Part shown: positions 41,591 through 50,476 of the stretch, piece by piece
Layout of the letters: each line of letters opens with the position of its first letter
Numbering within the stretch: the stretch's first letter is position 1
Notes under the pieces: generated by a model
Database searches by the model: none
Told to the model about the DNA's origin: nothing
What the model saw: the letters and a program-made list of their open reading frames with translations, nothing else
Translations under genes and position numbers: made by a program
Source: Acinetobacter chinensis
Lineage (GTDB): Bacteria; Pseudomonadota; Gammaproteobacteria; Pseudomonadales; Moraxellaceae
Assembly: GCF_002165375.2 (NCBI RefSeq)
Contig: NZ_CP032134.1
Location: 1,984,001 to 2,048,000 of the forward strand
Direction: 5' to 3'
DNA length: 64,000 bases

Positions 41591-42952
41591 ATGACTCGAA
41601 TTGCAATAATCGGAGCAGGCCCCAGTGGCATGGCTCAATTAAGAGCATTTCAATCAGCAAAGGCCAAAGGTCAGCAAGTTCCTGAAATTGTATGTTTCGA
41701 AAAACAAAACGATTGGGGCGGCCTATGGAACTACACCTGGCGTACAGGGGTAGATCAGTATGGAAATTCAGTACACGGCAGTATGTACCGTTACCTGTGG
41801 TCCAACGGACCAAAAGAAGCACTAGAGTTCGCAGACTATACGTTTGATGAACATTTCAAAAAACCGATTGCATCCTACCCGCCACGTGCTGTGTTATGGG
41901 ACTACATTAAAGGGCGTGTGGAAAAGGCAGGAGTCAAAGACCAGGTCCGTTTTAACAGTTCGGTCAATCAGGTCGATTTTGACGATGGAACCCAGCTCTT
42001 TACTGTACAGGTCTGCGATCACATCAATGATCAGACTTATACAGAACAATTTGATTATGTGGTTGTGGCTTCAGGTCACTTCTCTACACCAAAAACACCT
42101 GAATATGAAGGCTTCGATATATTTAACGGTCGGATCCTGCATGCTCATGACTTCCGTGATGCAGTACAGTTCAAAGATAAAACCATTCTGATTGTTGGCA
42201 GCAGCTATTCTGCTGAAGACGTCGGTTCTCAATGCTATAAATATGGCGCAAAACAGATCTACAGTTGCTACCGCAGTCAGCCTATGGGCTATAAATGGCC
42301 AAAAAACTGGACTGAGAAGCATCAGCTTGTCCGTGTAGATGAAAACAGTGCATATTTTGCCGATGGAACTTCAGCCCGAGTGGATGCAATTATTCTCTGT
42401 ACGGGCTATCTTCATCACTTCCCTTACATGGCTGAAAACCTTTGCCTGAAAACCCATAACTGCTTATATCCACAGAACTTATATCAGGGTGTGGTATGGG
42501 AACAGAATCCGAAACTGTTTTATCTAGGCATGCAGGATCAGTGGTATACCTTCAATATGTTTGATGCTCAGGCATGGTATGTCCGTGACATCATCATGGG
42601 TAAAATTGTGCTGCCAGACGCTGAAACCATGCAGGCTCACAGTAACAGCTGGCATCTGCGTGAGCAAAAACTGAAAAACTCAGAACAAATGGTCAGGTTT
42701 CAGGGCGAATATATCCGTCAGCTGATTGATGCTACGGATTATCCGAGTTTTAATATTGATGCTGTCAATGAAATCTTTATGCAGTGGAAAAAGCATAAAA
42801 AGGACAACATTATGGCGTTCCGTGACAAAACTTATCGCTCAGTCATGACTGGAAAAATGTCAAAACCTCATCATACACCATGGCTTTACGCCCTGGATGA
42901 CTCTCTGGAAGCCTATTTACAGACGGGCAATCAGGAACAGAAAGCGATGTAA
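41591..42952 (+). CDS. tmm: Trimethylamine monooxygenase (flavin-containing monooxygenase)
   Basis: A 453-residue FMO. FAD motif GAGPSG lies at 8-13, the FMO signature FNGRILHAHDF and the NADPH motif GSSYSAEDVGSQCYKYGAK follow. Long stretches match the bacterial trimethylamine monooxygenase of Methylophaga: MYRYLWSNGPKE, ADYTFDEHF, YPPRAVLWDYIKGRVEKAG, GYKWP.NW, GMQDQWY and ALDDSLEAYL. Tmm turns trimethylamine into its N-oxide with NADPH and O2. The ATG at 41591 matches the homologues; an ATG four codons upstream is also open. No carnitine or choline genes lie beside it. Confidence 0.9.
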   Translation: MTRIAIIGAGPSGMAQLRAFQSAKAKGQQVPEIVCFEKQNDWGGLWNYTWRTGVDQYGNSVHGSMYRYLWSNGPKEALEFADYTFDEHFKKPIASYPPRAVLWDYIKGRVEKAGVKDQVRFNSSVNQVDFDDGTQLFTVQVCDHINDQTYTEQFDYVVVASGHFSTPKTPEYEGFDIFNGRILHAHDFRDAVQFKDKTILIVGSSYSAEDVGSQCYKYGAKQIYSCYRSQPMGYKWPKNWTEKHQLVRVDENSAYFADGTSARVDAIILCTGYLHHFPYMAENLCLKTHNCLYPQNLYQGVVWEQNPKLFYLGMQDQWYTFNMFDAQAWYVRDIIMGKIVLPDAETMQAHSNSWHLREQKLKNSEQMVRFQGEYIRQLIDATDYPSFNIDAVNEIFMQWKKHKKDNIMAFRDKTYRSVMTGKMSKPHHTPWLYALDDSLEAYLQTGNQEQKAM

Positions 42953-43135
42953 TCTCCTGTCTCTGAAACAGAAGATCTGAAAATTCAGGTCTTCTCCATA
43001 TACATTAACCAACACCCTTCTTTTCATTTTTATATTATTTATGTTTATTTTTCATACACATATATTTTAAAAAATTTACATACACATCCATCATGAAATC
43101 ATATAATTCACTTAATCTTACTTTACCGATGCACT

Positions 43136-43681
43136 ATGCCTTTAATTATTGGAATTGACCCTGGTTCCCGACTGACCGGATATGGAATTATTGAAAAAGA
43201 TGGGCAAAGCCTGCGGTTTGTCGATGCTGGTACAATCCGCACGGAAACCACAGAAATGCCTGAACGCTTAAAACGGATTTTTGCTGGCGTTGAACGCATT
43301 GTTAAATTTCATGGCCCAACAGAAGCTGCCGTTGAACAGGTCTTTATGGCACAAAACCCTGACTCTGCCCTGAAACTGGGACAGGCTCGTGGTGCTGCCA
43401 TTGCGGCACTGGTCAATCTGGATTTACAGGTTGCAGAATACACCGCCAGGCAGATTAAGCAGTCCGTTGTAGGCTATGGTGCAGCAGATAAAGAACAGGT
43501 TCAGATGATGGTGATGCGACTGTTGAATCTGTCCATCAAACCTCAGCAGGATGCTGCCGATGCACTTGCAGCTGCCATCTGCCATGCCCACGCTTCAGGA
43601 AGTATGAGTAAACTCGCTGTACTGAATGCATTAGGTGGAATGGCACGCGGTCGAAGCCGTAACAGTAGCCGCAGACGCTAA
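43136..43681 (+). CDS. ruvC: Holliday junction resolvase RuvC
   Basis: A 181-residue nuclease. IIGIDPGSRLTGYG holds the first catalytic Asp (residue 8), AAVEQVFMAQNPDSALKLGQARGAA the Glu, and QQDAADALAAAICHAH the C-terminal acidic pair. RuvC cuts Holliday junctions as a dimer with RuvAB. Here it is not next to ruvAB. A serine/arginine-rich tail (RGRSRNSSRRR) ends the protein. The identification is sure. Confidence 0.97.
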   Translation: MPLIIGIDPGSRLTGYGIIEKDGQSLRFVDAGTIRTETTEMPERLKRIFAGVERIVKFHGPTEAAVEQVFMAQNPDSALKLGQARGAAIAALVNLDLQVAEYTARQIKQSVVGYGAADKEQVQMMVMRLLNLSIKPQQDAADALAAAICHAHASGSMSKLAVLNALGGMARGRSRNSSRRR

Positions 43682-43764
43682 AGAATGCCCAACAGATCCT
43701 GAAAAACAACGGATCATTTTTCAGGGTTTATAAATTCCTATAGAAATACTGCGCTGTATCTGAA

Positions 43765-44106
43765 TTAGACCAGATAAGGTGCAGCATCCTTTTTAATTTC
43801 CCTGACAGATGGCTGTTTTGCATAAGTTGCAATTAACATTTTGCCGGAAGTTCTCAGATTTTTCTGCTGATTGGGATCAATACGAATTAATACGAGTTCA
43901 TCAGGTATTCGAGGGTTAGCGCCCTCTTTACAGATAATAATATTCTGATTTCGCTCAATCACCTTAAAACCAGGGAATTCTTTCTGCAACCGATCTTTTA
44001 AGCTCAGATGATCATCGGCTTTGTCACGGCTGTTCAGTTGCGTATATGCCACAAGCAGCAGGCAGGCTGCAAAAACGATTCCGACCACCAGATATTTTTC
44101 CAGCAT
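43765..44106 (-). CDS. Small membrane-anchored protein, second gene of a two-gene unit
   Basis: A 113-residue protein starting MLEKYLVVGIVFAACLLLVAY, one N-terminal membrane helix, then a soluble part outside the cytoplasm (FPGFKVIERNQNIIICKEG). The ATG at 44106 begins one base after the stop codon of the gene upstream, so the two are translated together. The longer open frame would overlap that gene and is rejected. No domain recognised. Its partner is exported too, so they may act in the same envelope process. Confidence 0.7.
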   Translation of the reverse strand: MLEKYLVVGIVFAACLLLVAYTQLNSRDKADDHLSLKDRLQKEFPGFKVIERNQNIIICKEGANPRIPDELVLIRIDPNQQKNLRTSGKMLIATYAKQPSVREIKKDAAPYLV

Positions 44107-44107
44107 A

Positions 44108-44959
44108 TTATTTGACCTGAATATATTTCTGTTGTTTTGCATTATAGTGATAAACACGGGTTTCATTCATCGGCACAATTTTTCTGCTTTCGTCTGCCCG
44201 CTGAGTACCCTGATATTTAATTTCAATATCATACAAACCATCATGTACAGAGTTCAGAAATCTGTACTGTCCTTCAAACGCATACGTGTCATCCGCACCT
44301 GTTGCACCGTCATCCGCCCGTATTTCTGCAATCTGATCCATTTTCAGTTCAGGACGCTCATCAAAAGGTGCTATGGATAATATTGTTGTGCTGTAACCCT
44401 GAAGTCCAGACTCATCTTCTTCGATATATCCTTTTACTTTTGGACCGATCAACTTCAATTGCCTGACTATCGCCTTTGGTTCATAAGGACTGATGTTATA
44501 GCCAGAACTCGCCCAGCTGTTTTCACCGACAGACTGACTGACCAGCTGATACTGTCCCTGAACTGTTTTACTGAACAGATAGACATCCGTCTGCACCGTA
44601 CAGGCGCCACAATAAATAATTTCCTTTCGACCTTTATCCACTCCCATTTCTGACACGGTCAGCACATACCTTTCTTCACCGGCAGCATTGGTATATTTTT
44701 CAGCAGGGTAAAAAATCAGTACAGTATCAATATCATCGGCTTCCGAACCCACATACTGTACTTTTTCTGCATCCAGTTCAGGAATGACAACATGTCTGAT
44801 TTTATGCTGATAAAAAGCCATCATGACTGTTTTAAAATCGAGGTTTTTTAGAATGACTGCCTGTTTTTGCTTCTGTGGCACAGATACAGCTGGTGGCTCT
44901 GCCAATACACCTGTAGCGCATAAGACTGAAAGTGAAGCCATCAGTACAATCTTTTTCAT
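44108..44959 (-). CDS. Exported protein of unknown function, first gene of a two-gene unit
   Basis: A 283-residue protein with a signal peptide (MKKIVLMASLSVLCATGVLA, cleavage near AEP). The mature part shows a CGAC motif (IIYCGACTVQTDVYLF) that could form a disulfide or bind metal, and ends in a beta-rich region (YRFLNSVHDGLYDIEIKY). I know no family for it. The stop codon touches the next gene start. RNA and protein context point to the periplasm. Confidence 0.72.
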   Translation of the reverse strand: MKKIVLMASLSVLCATGVLAEPPAVSVPQKQKQAVILKNLDFKTVMMAFYQHKIRHVVIPELDAEKVQYVGSEADDIDTVLIFYPAEKYTNAAGEERYVLTVSEMGVDKGRKEIIYCGACTVQTDVYLFSKTVQGQYQLVSQSVGENSWASSGYNISPYEPKAIVRQLKLIGPKVKGYIEEDESGLQGYSTTILSIAPFDERPELKMDQIAEIRADDGATGADDTYAFEGQYRFLNSVHDGLYDIEIKYQGTQRADESRKIVPMNETRVYHYNAKQQKYIQVK

Positions 44960-45007
44960 TTTATCTCTCTGTTATTTTCAGTCTATTCATCAGCATTTTT
45001 TTTAACA

Positions 45008-45280
45008 TTATCTCAGCATTTTAAAATCTGTAAAAGGTGCATCCTCTGCCAGCTGTTCCTGCTGTATGGAACTGACACTGGCGCGTAATGGTCCAACATA
45101 GGCATGACGTATGATTGTGGCAACAGACTGCTCAGTCCCAATAATCACAGCTTCAACATCACCATTTTCCAGATTTTTTACATAACCTTTTAAATTTAAA
45201 GCGATGGCTTCTTTTTCAAACCAGCGTCTGTAGCCAACACCCTGTACTTTGCCATGTATTAAAAGTTTAACTGCCTGCAT
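45008..45280 (-). CDS. acyP: Acylphosphatase
   Basis: A 90-residue protein with both acylphosphatase motifs: GKVQGVGYRRWFEKEA (with the catalytic Arg of GVGYR) and GYVKNLENGDVEAV (with the conserved Asn). The enzyme hydrolyses acyl phosphates in the cytoplasm. Length is normal for the family. It follows nnr by 24 bases in the same direction, so the two are probably co-transcribed. Confidence 0.95.
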   Translation of the reverse strand: MQAVKLLIHGKVQGVGYRRWFEKEAIALNLKGYVKNLENGDVEAVIIGTEQSVATIIRHAYVGPLRASVSSIQQEQLAEDAPFTDFKMLR

Positions 45281-45304
45281 TTGCCATACCGCTCCTGAAT
45301 TATT

Positions 45305-46822
45305 TTACTGATGATTTTTGTGATCATGATTGACCACATAATACACCGCTTCATTCATATGCTGAGCCTGCAAGCCGCGTTGACCTTTCAGCGCAAGATG
45401 ATCTCCAGCCAGTGCATGCAGAGTGACAATTTCATGCAGCTGAATCCGTTCTGCAAACTGAGCTTTCAGACTGGCAATCATTCCTGCCAGTACATCACCC
45501 ATACCTCCTGTCCCCATACCAGCATTGCCAGCTGTGCAGATCCATAGATCATCGGGATTCTGCAAAGTCAGACTACCTGCGCCTTTGAGTACCCACTGCC
45601 CTGAATATTTTTGCTGTAATTGCTGAATTGCTTCAATCCGGTCATTTTCAATTTCAGCAACCCGACAGTTCAACAGTTTAGCAGCCTCTCCTGGGTGGGG
45701 TGTTGCATAACACTGAGCTTTGAGCCGAACAGGCTGTTCAGCAAGAAACCACAATGCATCAGCATCCAGTACGACCTGTAAATGACTGGACTGATGAATG
45801 ACCTGAAACCACTGGGCAAACTGCTGGGCTGCCCATTCATCCCGCCCCAGCCCCATGCCGAAACAGACTGCATCGACATGCTCAGTCAATGCCTGAATTT
45901 CGGAAACTGATAATGCATCAATATCCCGAAGCATAATATTGGGTGAACGGGACAAAATAGCTGTGTGATGTTTTGCATGACAGACAATAGTGACTTTACC
46001 AGCTCCTGCTGAAAAAGCAGATTCAGCAGCCATCATCACAGCGCCTCCCATTTCTGCATGACCACCCACTACCAGTACATGACCATAACTGCCTTTATGA
46101 CCAAAAGCCTGTCTGACAGGTAACTGAATCTGTGTGGAAGATAAACGCGCCAGTGGTTTAAGTCTGTTGTCAACAGGAATTGCGGATATGACTTCAATCT
46201 GTCCTGAAAACTCTTTCCCCTGACCAGTAAACAATCCTGCTTTTAAACCCAGTACGGTAAAAGTCCGGTCTGCCTTAACTGCACAGGGTAATGGCTGTCC
46301 ACTGTTGACATTCAGACCACTTGGAATATCCACAGCTACTTTCAGCCCTGACTGAGCATTAAACAGCTGAATCAGCTGTTGCCATGAAAGATCCAGCTCA
46401 CGGTTTAAGCCAATCCCAAACAGAGCATCGATATGACAATCAAAGTCTTTACTGATTTCAAAGTGGGAGTGAATCTGCACCTGATGATTACTGGCAACTT
46501 CTACAGCCTGATTTAAATCAGCTGATGCTCCTGGAGGAACAGCGAAAATTTCCACCTGATAACCCATATTTTTCAGATATGCCGCCAGACAGTAACCATC
46601 ACCTGCATTATTTCCCGCCCCACACCACACCGCAATACTCCGTACACCATATCCAGCATGAGATACAGATTCTGAAGATGCAGTCTGCTGAAACCATATA
46701 TCCAGTCGCTGTGCAATTGACCATGCAACCTGCTGCATCAACCCAAAGGAACTGTTCTGCTGTGCAAACCAGCGTTGCTCCCATGCCTGAATGTCGTGGC
46801 TATGATAAACTTGTTGGCTCAT
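45305..46822 (-). CDS. nnr: Bifunctional NAD(P)H-hydrate epimerase/dehydratase
   Basis: A 505-residue fusion. Residues about 1-215 are the YjeF_N epimerase (AVWCGAGNNAGDGYCLAAYLK, VDIPSGLNVNSGQPL); residues about 230-500 are the ADP-dependent dehydratase (GHKGSYGHVLVVGGHAEMGG, ATPHPGEAAKLL, GNAGMGTGGMGDVLAGMIA). The protein repairs damaged NADH and NADPH hydrates. It is divergent from queG with only 32 bases between the starts, so their promoters overlap or the starts share one region. Confidence 0.95.
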   Translation of the reverse strand: MSQQVYHSHDIQAWEQRWFAQQNSSFGLMQQVAWSIAQRLDIWFQQTASSESVSHAGYGVRSIAVWCGAGNNAGDGYCLAAYLKNMGYQVEIFAVPPGASADLNQAVEVASNHQVQIHSHFEISKDFDCHIDALFGIGLNRELDLSWQQLIQLFNAQSGLKVAVDIPSGLNVNSGQPLPCAVKADRTFTVLGLKAGLFTGQGKEFSGQIEVISAIPVDNRLKPLARLSSTQIQLPVRQAFGHKGSYGHVLVVGGHAEMGGAVMMAAESAFSAGAGKVTIVCHAKHHTAILSRSPNIMLRDIDALSVSEIQALTEHVDAVCFGMGLGRDEWAAQQFAQWFQVIHQSSHLQVVLDADALWFLAEQPVRLKAQCYATPHPGEAAKLLNCRVAEIENDRIEAIQQLQQKYSGQWVLKGAGSLTLQNPDDLWICTAGNAGMGTGGMGDVLAGMIASLKAQFAERIQLHEIVTLHALAGDHLALKGQRGLQAQHMNEAVYYVVNHDHKNHQ

Positions 46823-46854
46823 ACATCTGTCCCATCTTATATTTGAATATCGTT

Positions 46855-47949
46855 ATGTCGGCTTCCACTTCCAAACCTCAGATTTCCCTGCAAGAGATTG
46901 ATCCACATGAATTAAAAGTATGGATTAAAGCACAGGCTCTGCAGCTGGGTTTTGCTGATTGTGTCATTGCCCGACCCGATGCTCAAGCAGAATTACCCCG
47001 TTTTAAGGAATATTTAAAACGTGGATACCATGGCGATATGAAGTTTCTGGAAGAAAATCTGGAAAAACGTGCCAACCCTGCACTGCTGGTTCCTGGAACC
47101 CGAAGTATCATCTGCGTACGCATGAATTACCTGGTGGAAACCCCTAAACCACGCTATGTGCCTGATGAACCGAACAATGCCATCATTGCCCGTTATGCAC
47201 GGGGTCGTGATTATCATAAAGTCATGCGCGGACGTCTGAAGACACTGGCCGGTCTGATTAAAGATAGAACTGGAGAATTTGAGTCCAGACCGTTTGCAGA
47301 CTCTGCTCCTGTTTTTGAAAAATCTCTCGCAGAAAATGCCGGAATGGGCTGGACAGGTAAACACACCCTGCTCATTCATAAAAAATCAGGCTCTTTTTTT
47401 GTACTGGGTGAACTGTTCACCTCACTTGATCTCCCTTTCGATGAACCGGCAACAGCGCACTGTGGTTCATGCACCGCATGCATAGATATCTGTCCAACCC
47501 AGGCAATTGTTGAACCTTATATGCTGGATGCCCGTAAATGCATTGCTTATCTGACCATAGAATATAAAGGCATCATTCCAGAAGAATTACGTCGTGGGAT
47601 TGGTAACCGTGTTTTCGGTTGTGATGACTGTCAGCTCATCTGTCCCTGGAACAGTTTTGCAAAAAAAGCGAGTATTGATGATTTCAATCCAAGACATGAT
47701 CTGGACAGACTGACTCTGCTTGATTTATGGCACTGGGATGAAACCACCTTTTTAAACTGCACAGAAGGCAGTCCAATTCGACGTACAGGTTACCAGAGTT
47801 TTATGCGGAACATTGCCATTGGTCTGGGAAATGCACCTTATTCACAGCAGATCATTGATGCATTACAACACAACCGAGCATTGCATGATGACATTGTGCA
47901 AATCCATATTGACTGGGCAATTGCGGAACAGTTAAGCAAACGCACCTGA
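46855..47949 (+). CDS. queG: Epoxyqueuosine reductase QueG
   Basis: A 364-residue cobalamin/iron-sulfur enzyme. Two cluster motifs are visible, CGSCTACIDICPTQAI and CDDCQLICPWN, and the N-terminal RGYHGDMKFLEENLEKRANP and YARGRDYHKVMRGRL are QueG signatures. It reduces epoxyqueuosine to queuosine in tRNA. The ATG at 46855 is chosen because it matches known N-termini; the longer open frame upstream runs through nnr. Divergent from nnr. Confidence 0.96.
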   Translation: MSASTSKPQISLQEIDPHELKVWIKAQALQLGFADCVIARPDAQAELPRFKEYLKRGYHGDMKFLEENLEKRANPALLVPGTRSIICVRMNYLVETPKPRYVPDEPNNAIIARYARGRDYHKVMRGRLKTLAGLIKDRTGEFESRPFADSAPVFEKSLAENAGMGWTGKHTLLIHKKSGSFFVLGELFTSLDLPFDEPATAHCGSCTACIDICPTQAIVEPYMLDARKCIAYLTIEYKGIIPEELRRGIGNRVFGCDDCQLICPWNSFAKKASIDDFNPRHDLDRLTLLDLWHWDETTFLNCTEGSPIRRTGYQSFMRNIAIGLGNAPYSQQIIDALQHNRALHDDIVQIHIDWAIAEQLSKRT

Positions 47950-48252
47950 TTCAACCTTAAAAACAAGAGGCGAAAACCTGTATTTCTTAACTTCACGTTC
48001 TTTGCAAAGTTTTCATTATTATTCTGTTTTAGCGGCATATACAAAGAAATTATCAATTTTAAAGATTAAAATTATGCAGCTAAATTCAGGGTTTTCAGTA
48101 CAACTTAGCAACTAAATCGTATATTTATATTTTTTATGTTTTTTACTTTTCCTATCGGCAGATACCATGAAATATGGACACTTTTGCCCTGCGATTATGA
48201 TCTGGATTATGTATTATAAACTGATAAATAATGACTATCACGGATTTGACCA

Positions 48253-49242
48253 ATGACTGTACGTAATGACTGGACACGTGAAGAAATTCAACGACTGTAC
48301 GAACAACCCTTCATGGATCTGGTATTTCAGGCGCAGCAGATTCACCGCGAACATTTTGACGCCAATACCATTCAGGTCAGCACTTTACTGTCAATCAAAA
48401 CAGGAAAATGCCCTGAAGACTGCAAATACTGCTCTCAATCTGCCCGTTATGATTCAAAACTTGAAGCAGAAAAGCGTATAGCCGTTGACAAGGTGATCTC
48501 TGAAGCGAAAGAAGCACTCGCATCCGGTTCATCACGATTCTGTATGGGCGCAGCATGGCGCAATCCACATGAACGTGATATGCCATACGTACTGGAAATG
48601 GTTCGTGAAGTTAAATCTCTTGGACTCGAAACCTGCATGACACTGGGCATGCTCAACCAGTCACAGGCTGAACGCCTGCATGAAGCTGGTCTGGACTACT
48701 ACAATCACAACCTCGACACCTCACGTGAATATTATTCACACATCATCAGTACACGTACTTTTGATGACCGCCTGGATACACTTGATCACGTGCGTAATGC
48801 CGGCATGAAAGTCTGCAGCGGAGGAATTGTGGGACTTGGTGAAGACCGTAAAGACCGTATTGGACTGTTACATGAGCTTTCAACGCTGCCAGTTCATCCC
48901 GAATCTGTACCGATTAACATGCTTGTTCCAATTGAAGGCACACCGCTTGCCGATGTTGAAAAACTGGATGTTACGGAGTGGATCAGAACGATTGCTGTCG
49001 CACGGATCACTATGCCAGAAAGTTATATCCGTTTATCTGCTGGTCGTGAGTCGCTTTCAGACTCAGATCAGGCACTCGCATTCCTTGCAGGTGCCAACTC
49101 GCTGTTCAGTGGTGAAAAATTATTAACCACTCCAAATGCGGGTGATGGAAGAGATAAACAACTGTTCCAGAAACTGGGTTTGCAGGCTGAAAAAGCCAAG
49201 CCAGGACTGGCGGAACTGACCGTCGATGCAATGGCCGTCTGA
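48253..49242 (+). CDS. bioB: Biotin synthase
   Basis: A 329-residue radical-SAM enzyme. The CxxxCxxC cluster motif is at Cys 53, 57 and 60 (CPEDCKYCSQSARY), and later YNHNLDTS and the conserved Arg region AGRESLSD follow. BioB puts sulfur into dethiobiotin. It is alone here: no bioA, bioF or bioD and no BirA operator that I could see upstream. Strong terminator after it. Confidence 0.97.
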   Translation: MTVRNDWTREEIQRLYEQPFMDLVFQAQQIHREHFDANTIQVSTLLSIKTGKCPEDCKYCSQSARYDSKLEAEKRIAVDKVISEAKEALASGSSRFCMGAAWRNPHERDMPYVLEMVREVKSLGLETCMTLGMLNQSQAERLHEAGLDYYNHNLDTSREYYSHIISTRTFDDRLDTLDHVRNAGMKVCSGGIVGLGEDRKDRIGLLHELSTLPVHPESVPINMLVPIEGTPLADVEKLDVTEWIRTIAVARITMPESYIRLSAGRESLSDSDQALAFLAGANSLFSGEKLLTTPNAGDGRDKQLFQKLGLQAEKAKPGLAELTVDAMAV

Positions 49243-49251
49243 AGTACAATA

Positions 49252-49283
49252 AAATCAAAAGCCCATCTGGGCTTTTGATTTTT
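49252..49283. terminator. Terminator of bioB
   Basis: AAATCAAAAGCCC-ATCT-complement, a 13-base perfect stem, with a T-run. Confidence 0.92.
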
Positions 49284-49420
49284 CACTTAACAAAAATACT
49301 GTATTGACCTGATTCGCAGTATTTCCATAGATCTGAATGGAAACACCCAGCATCCAGAACGCTTTTACCATGAAAAGTATAAAATCAAATAAGCACTTTA
49401 TGATGTAAAAGGTTTATTGA

Positions 49421-49630
49421 TCAGGATGTAACAAGCAAGCCATAACCCGCATTAAGATACATCCCTTTACGGATAATATCCGTACCGTTTGCATGATGAA
49501 CTTTCAGTTCCTGATGCTCCACATCAAATTCAAAAGCATCAAAACAGTCCTGATGCCTGACCAGCCAGCATAATGTATCCGCAAGACTTTCATCCACAAT
49601 ATAAGTCAATGCTGAAAAATCTTTATTCAT
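49421..49630 (-). CDS. Small protein of unknown function
   Basis: A 69-residue soluble, acidic protein starting MNKDFSALTYIVDESLADTL and ending in a likely strand pair (IIRKGMYLNAGYGLLVTS). The composition looks like a real globular domain. No strong ribosome site precedes the ATG. It has no neighbours in the same unit. I do not recognise the family. Confidence 0.6.
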   Translation of the reverse strand: MNKDFSALTYIVDESLADTLCWLVRHQDCFDAFEFDVEHQELKVHHANGTDIIRKGMYLNAGYGLLVTS

Positions 49631-50476
49631 TACACTTGGTGCCCCGATGAAATTAACTGGAAATAAAGTTTAGCTTTTTTACAAAACAATTTGAATTATC
49701 CTGGAATGCTTACAACTATTTTTCTCTCATTTAATTATTTTTAATCTAAAAACAATCAAACTGAATCTTCAGCTCAGGGATTTTACAGCTGAATAAAACA
49801 TTCAAAAACTGAAGCATACACAGTCATGGATCAGTTCAGACACGATGATGAAAACAGCTGAATCTGTCGAAACAGACAGAACTGAAAACAGGAATATAAA
49901 AGATGGACAGCATAAAAAACCATGATCAGCTATAACTGATCATGGTTTTTTATTTTTTAATCTGGATCGGCATATTTGCCTGATGTATCTTTAGATAATG
50001 AAGTGAGAGCTGTACTCACATCATCAGTATAAACGGGTCAGCTGACTTAAAGAGAATTATGGAGTTTTATGAACACCACATTTTCTGCATTCAATGTGTT
50101 CTCCTATCTCTTCCATGTGTTCATATTCATATATATGCATGCAAAACAATTTTTTTAAAATACGAAGCATTTTCAAAACTCCCGTTCATGTATTCGCTTC
50201 TCAGATATTTCATCCTGAAACATCAATTTCATCTTCATGACAAAACTGTATTTACTATTAGCATAATATTTCAATAAATCAAACATTATTTCATTAAATT
50301 TTACCATTTTTTAAAATTATGAAAAAATCCTCACTGACAGATCAATTGTGTGCTTGAAAAAACAGTTCCCAAAAATTATTATAGTCACTGATCAAATAAC
50401 ACACACAAATCTGAAAAACACGTGCAATGACGCGGATCAATAAAAAACCTGTTGAGAAACAACGACGAGTAAAAAA
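49631..50476. other. Long non-coding region with strong terminator and gene remnant
   Basis: About 850 bases without a full gene. It holds a very strong terminator hairpin (49914-49951) and, on the minus strand just before that hairpin, a 25-codon in-frame tail (49957-50034) reading VYTDDVSTALTSLSKDTSGK and ending in ADPD before TAA, with a stop upstream and no start. A 72-codon frame at 50059-50277 has poor protein-like composition and I do not call it. Confidence 0.5.
49914..49951. terminator. Very strong terminator hairpin with no intact gene
   Basis: A perfect 16-base inverted repeat, AAAAAACCATGATCAG and its complement, with a six-base loop and A/T runs on both sides, so it works in either direction. 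No intact gene ends at it on either strand; a gene remnant (minus strand) or an unannotated small RNA (plus strand) is the likely source. Confidence 0.88.

Noticed and set aside
47950..48252. BirA operator before bioB
   Set aside because: No TTGTAAACC/GGTTTACAA-type dyad could be found in the 303-base upstream region.
50059..50277. 72-codon plus-strand frame in the 850-base gap
   Set aside because: Composition is rich in Phe, His and Ile without any domain pattern, and the region is AT-rich; looks like chance.
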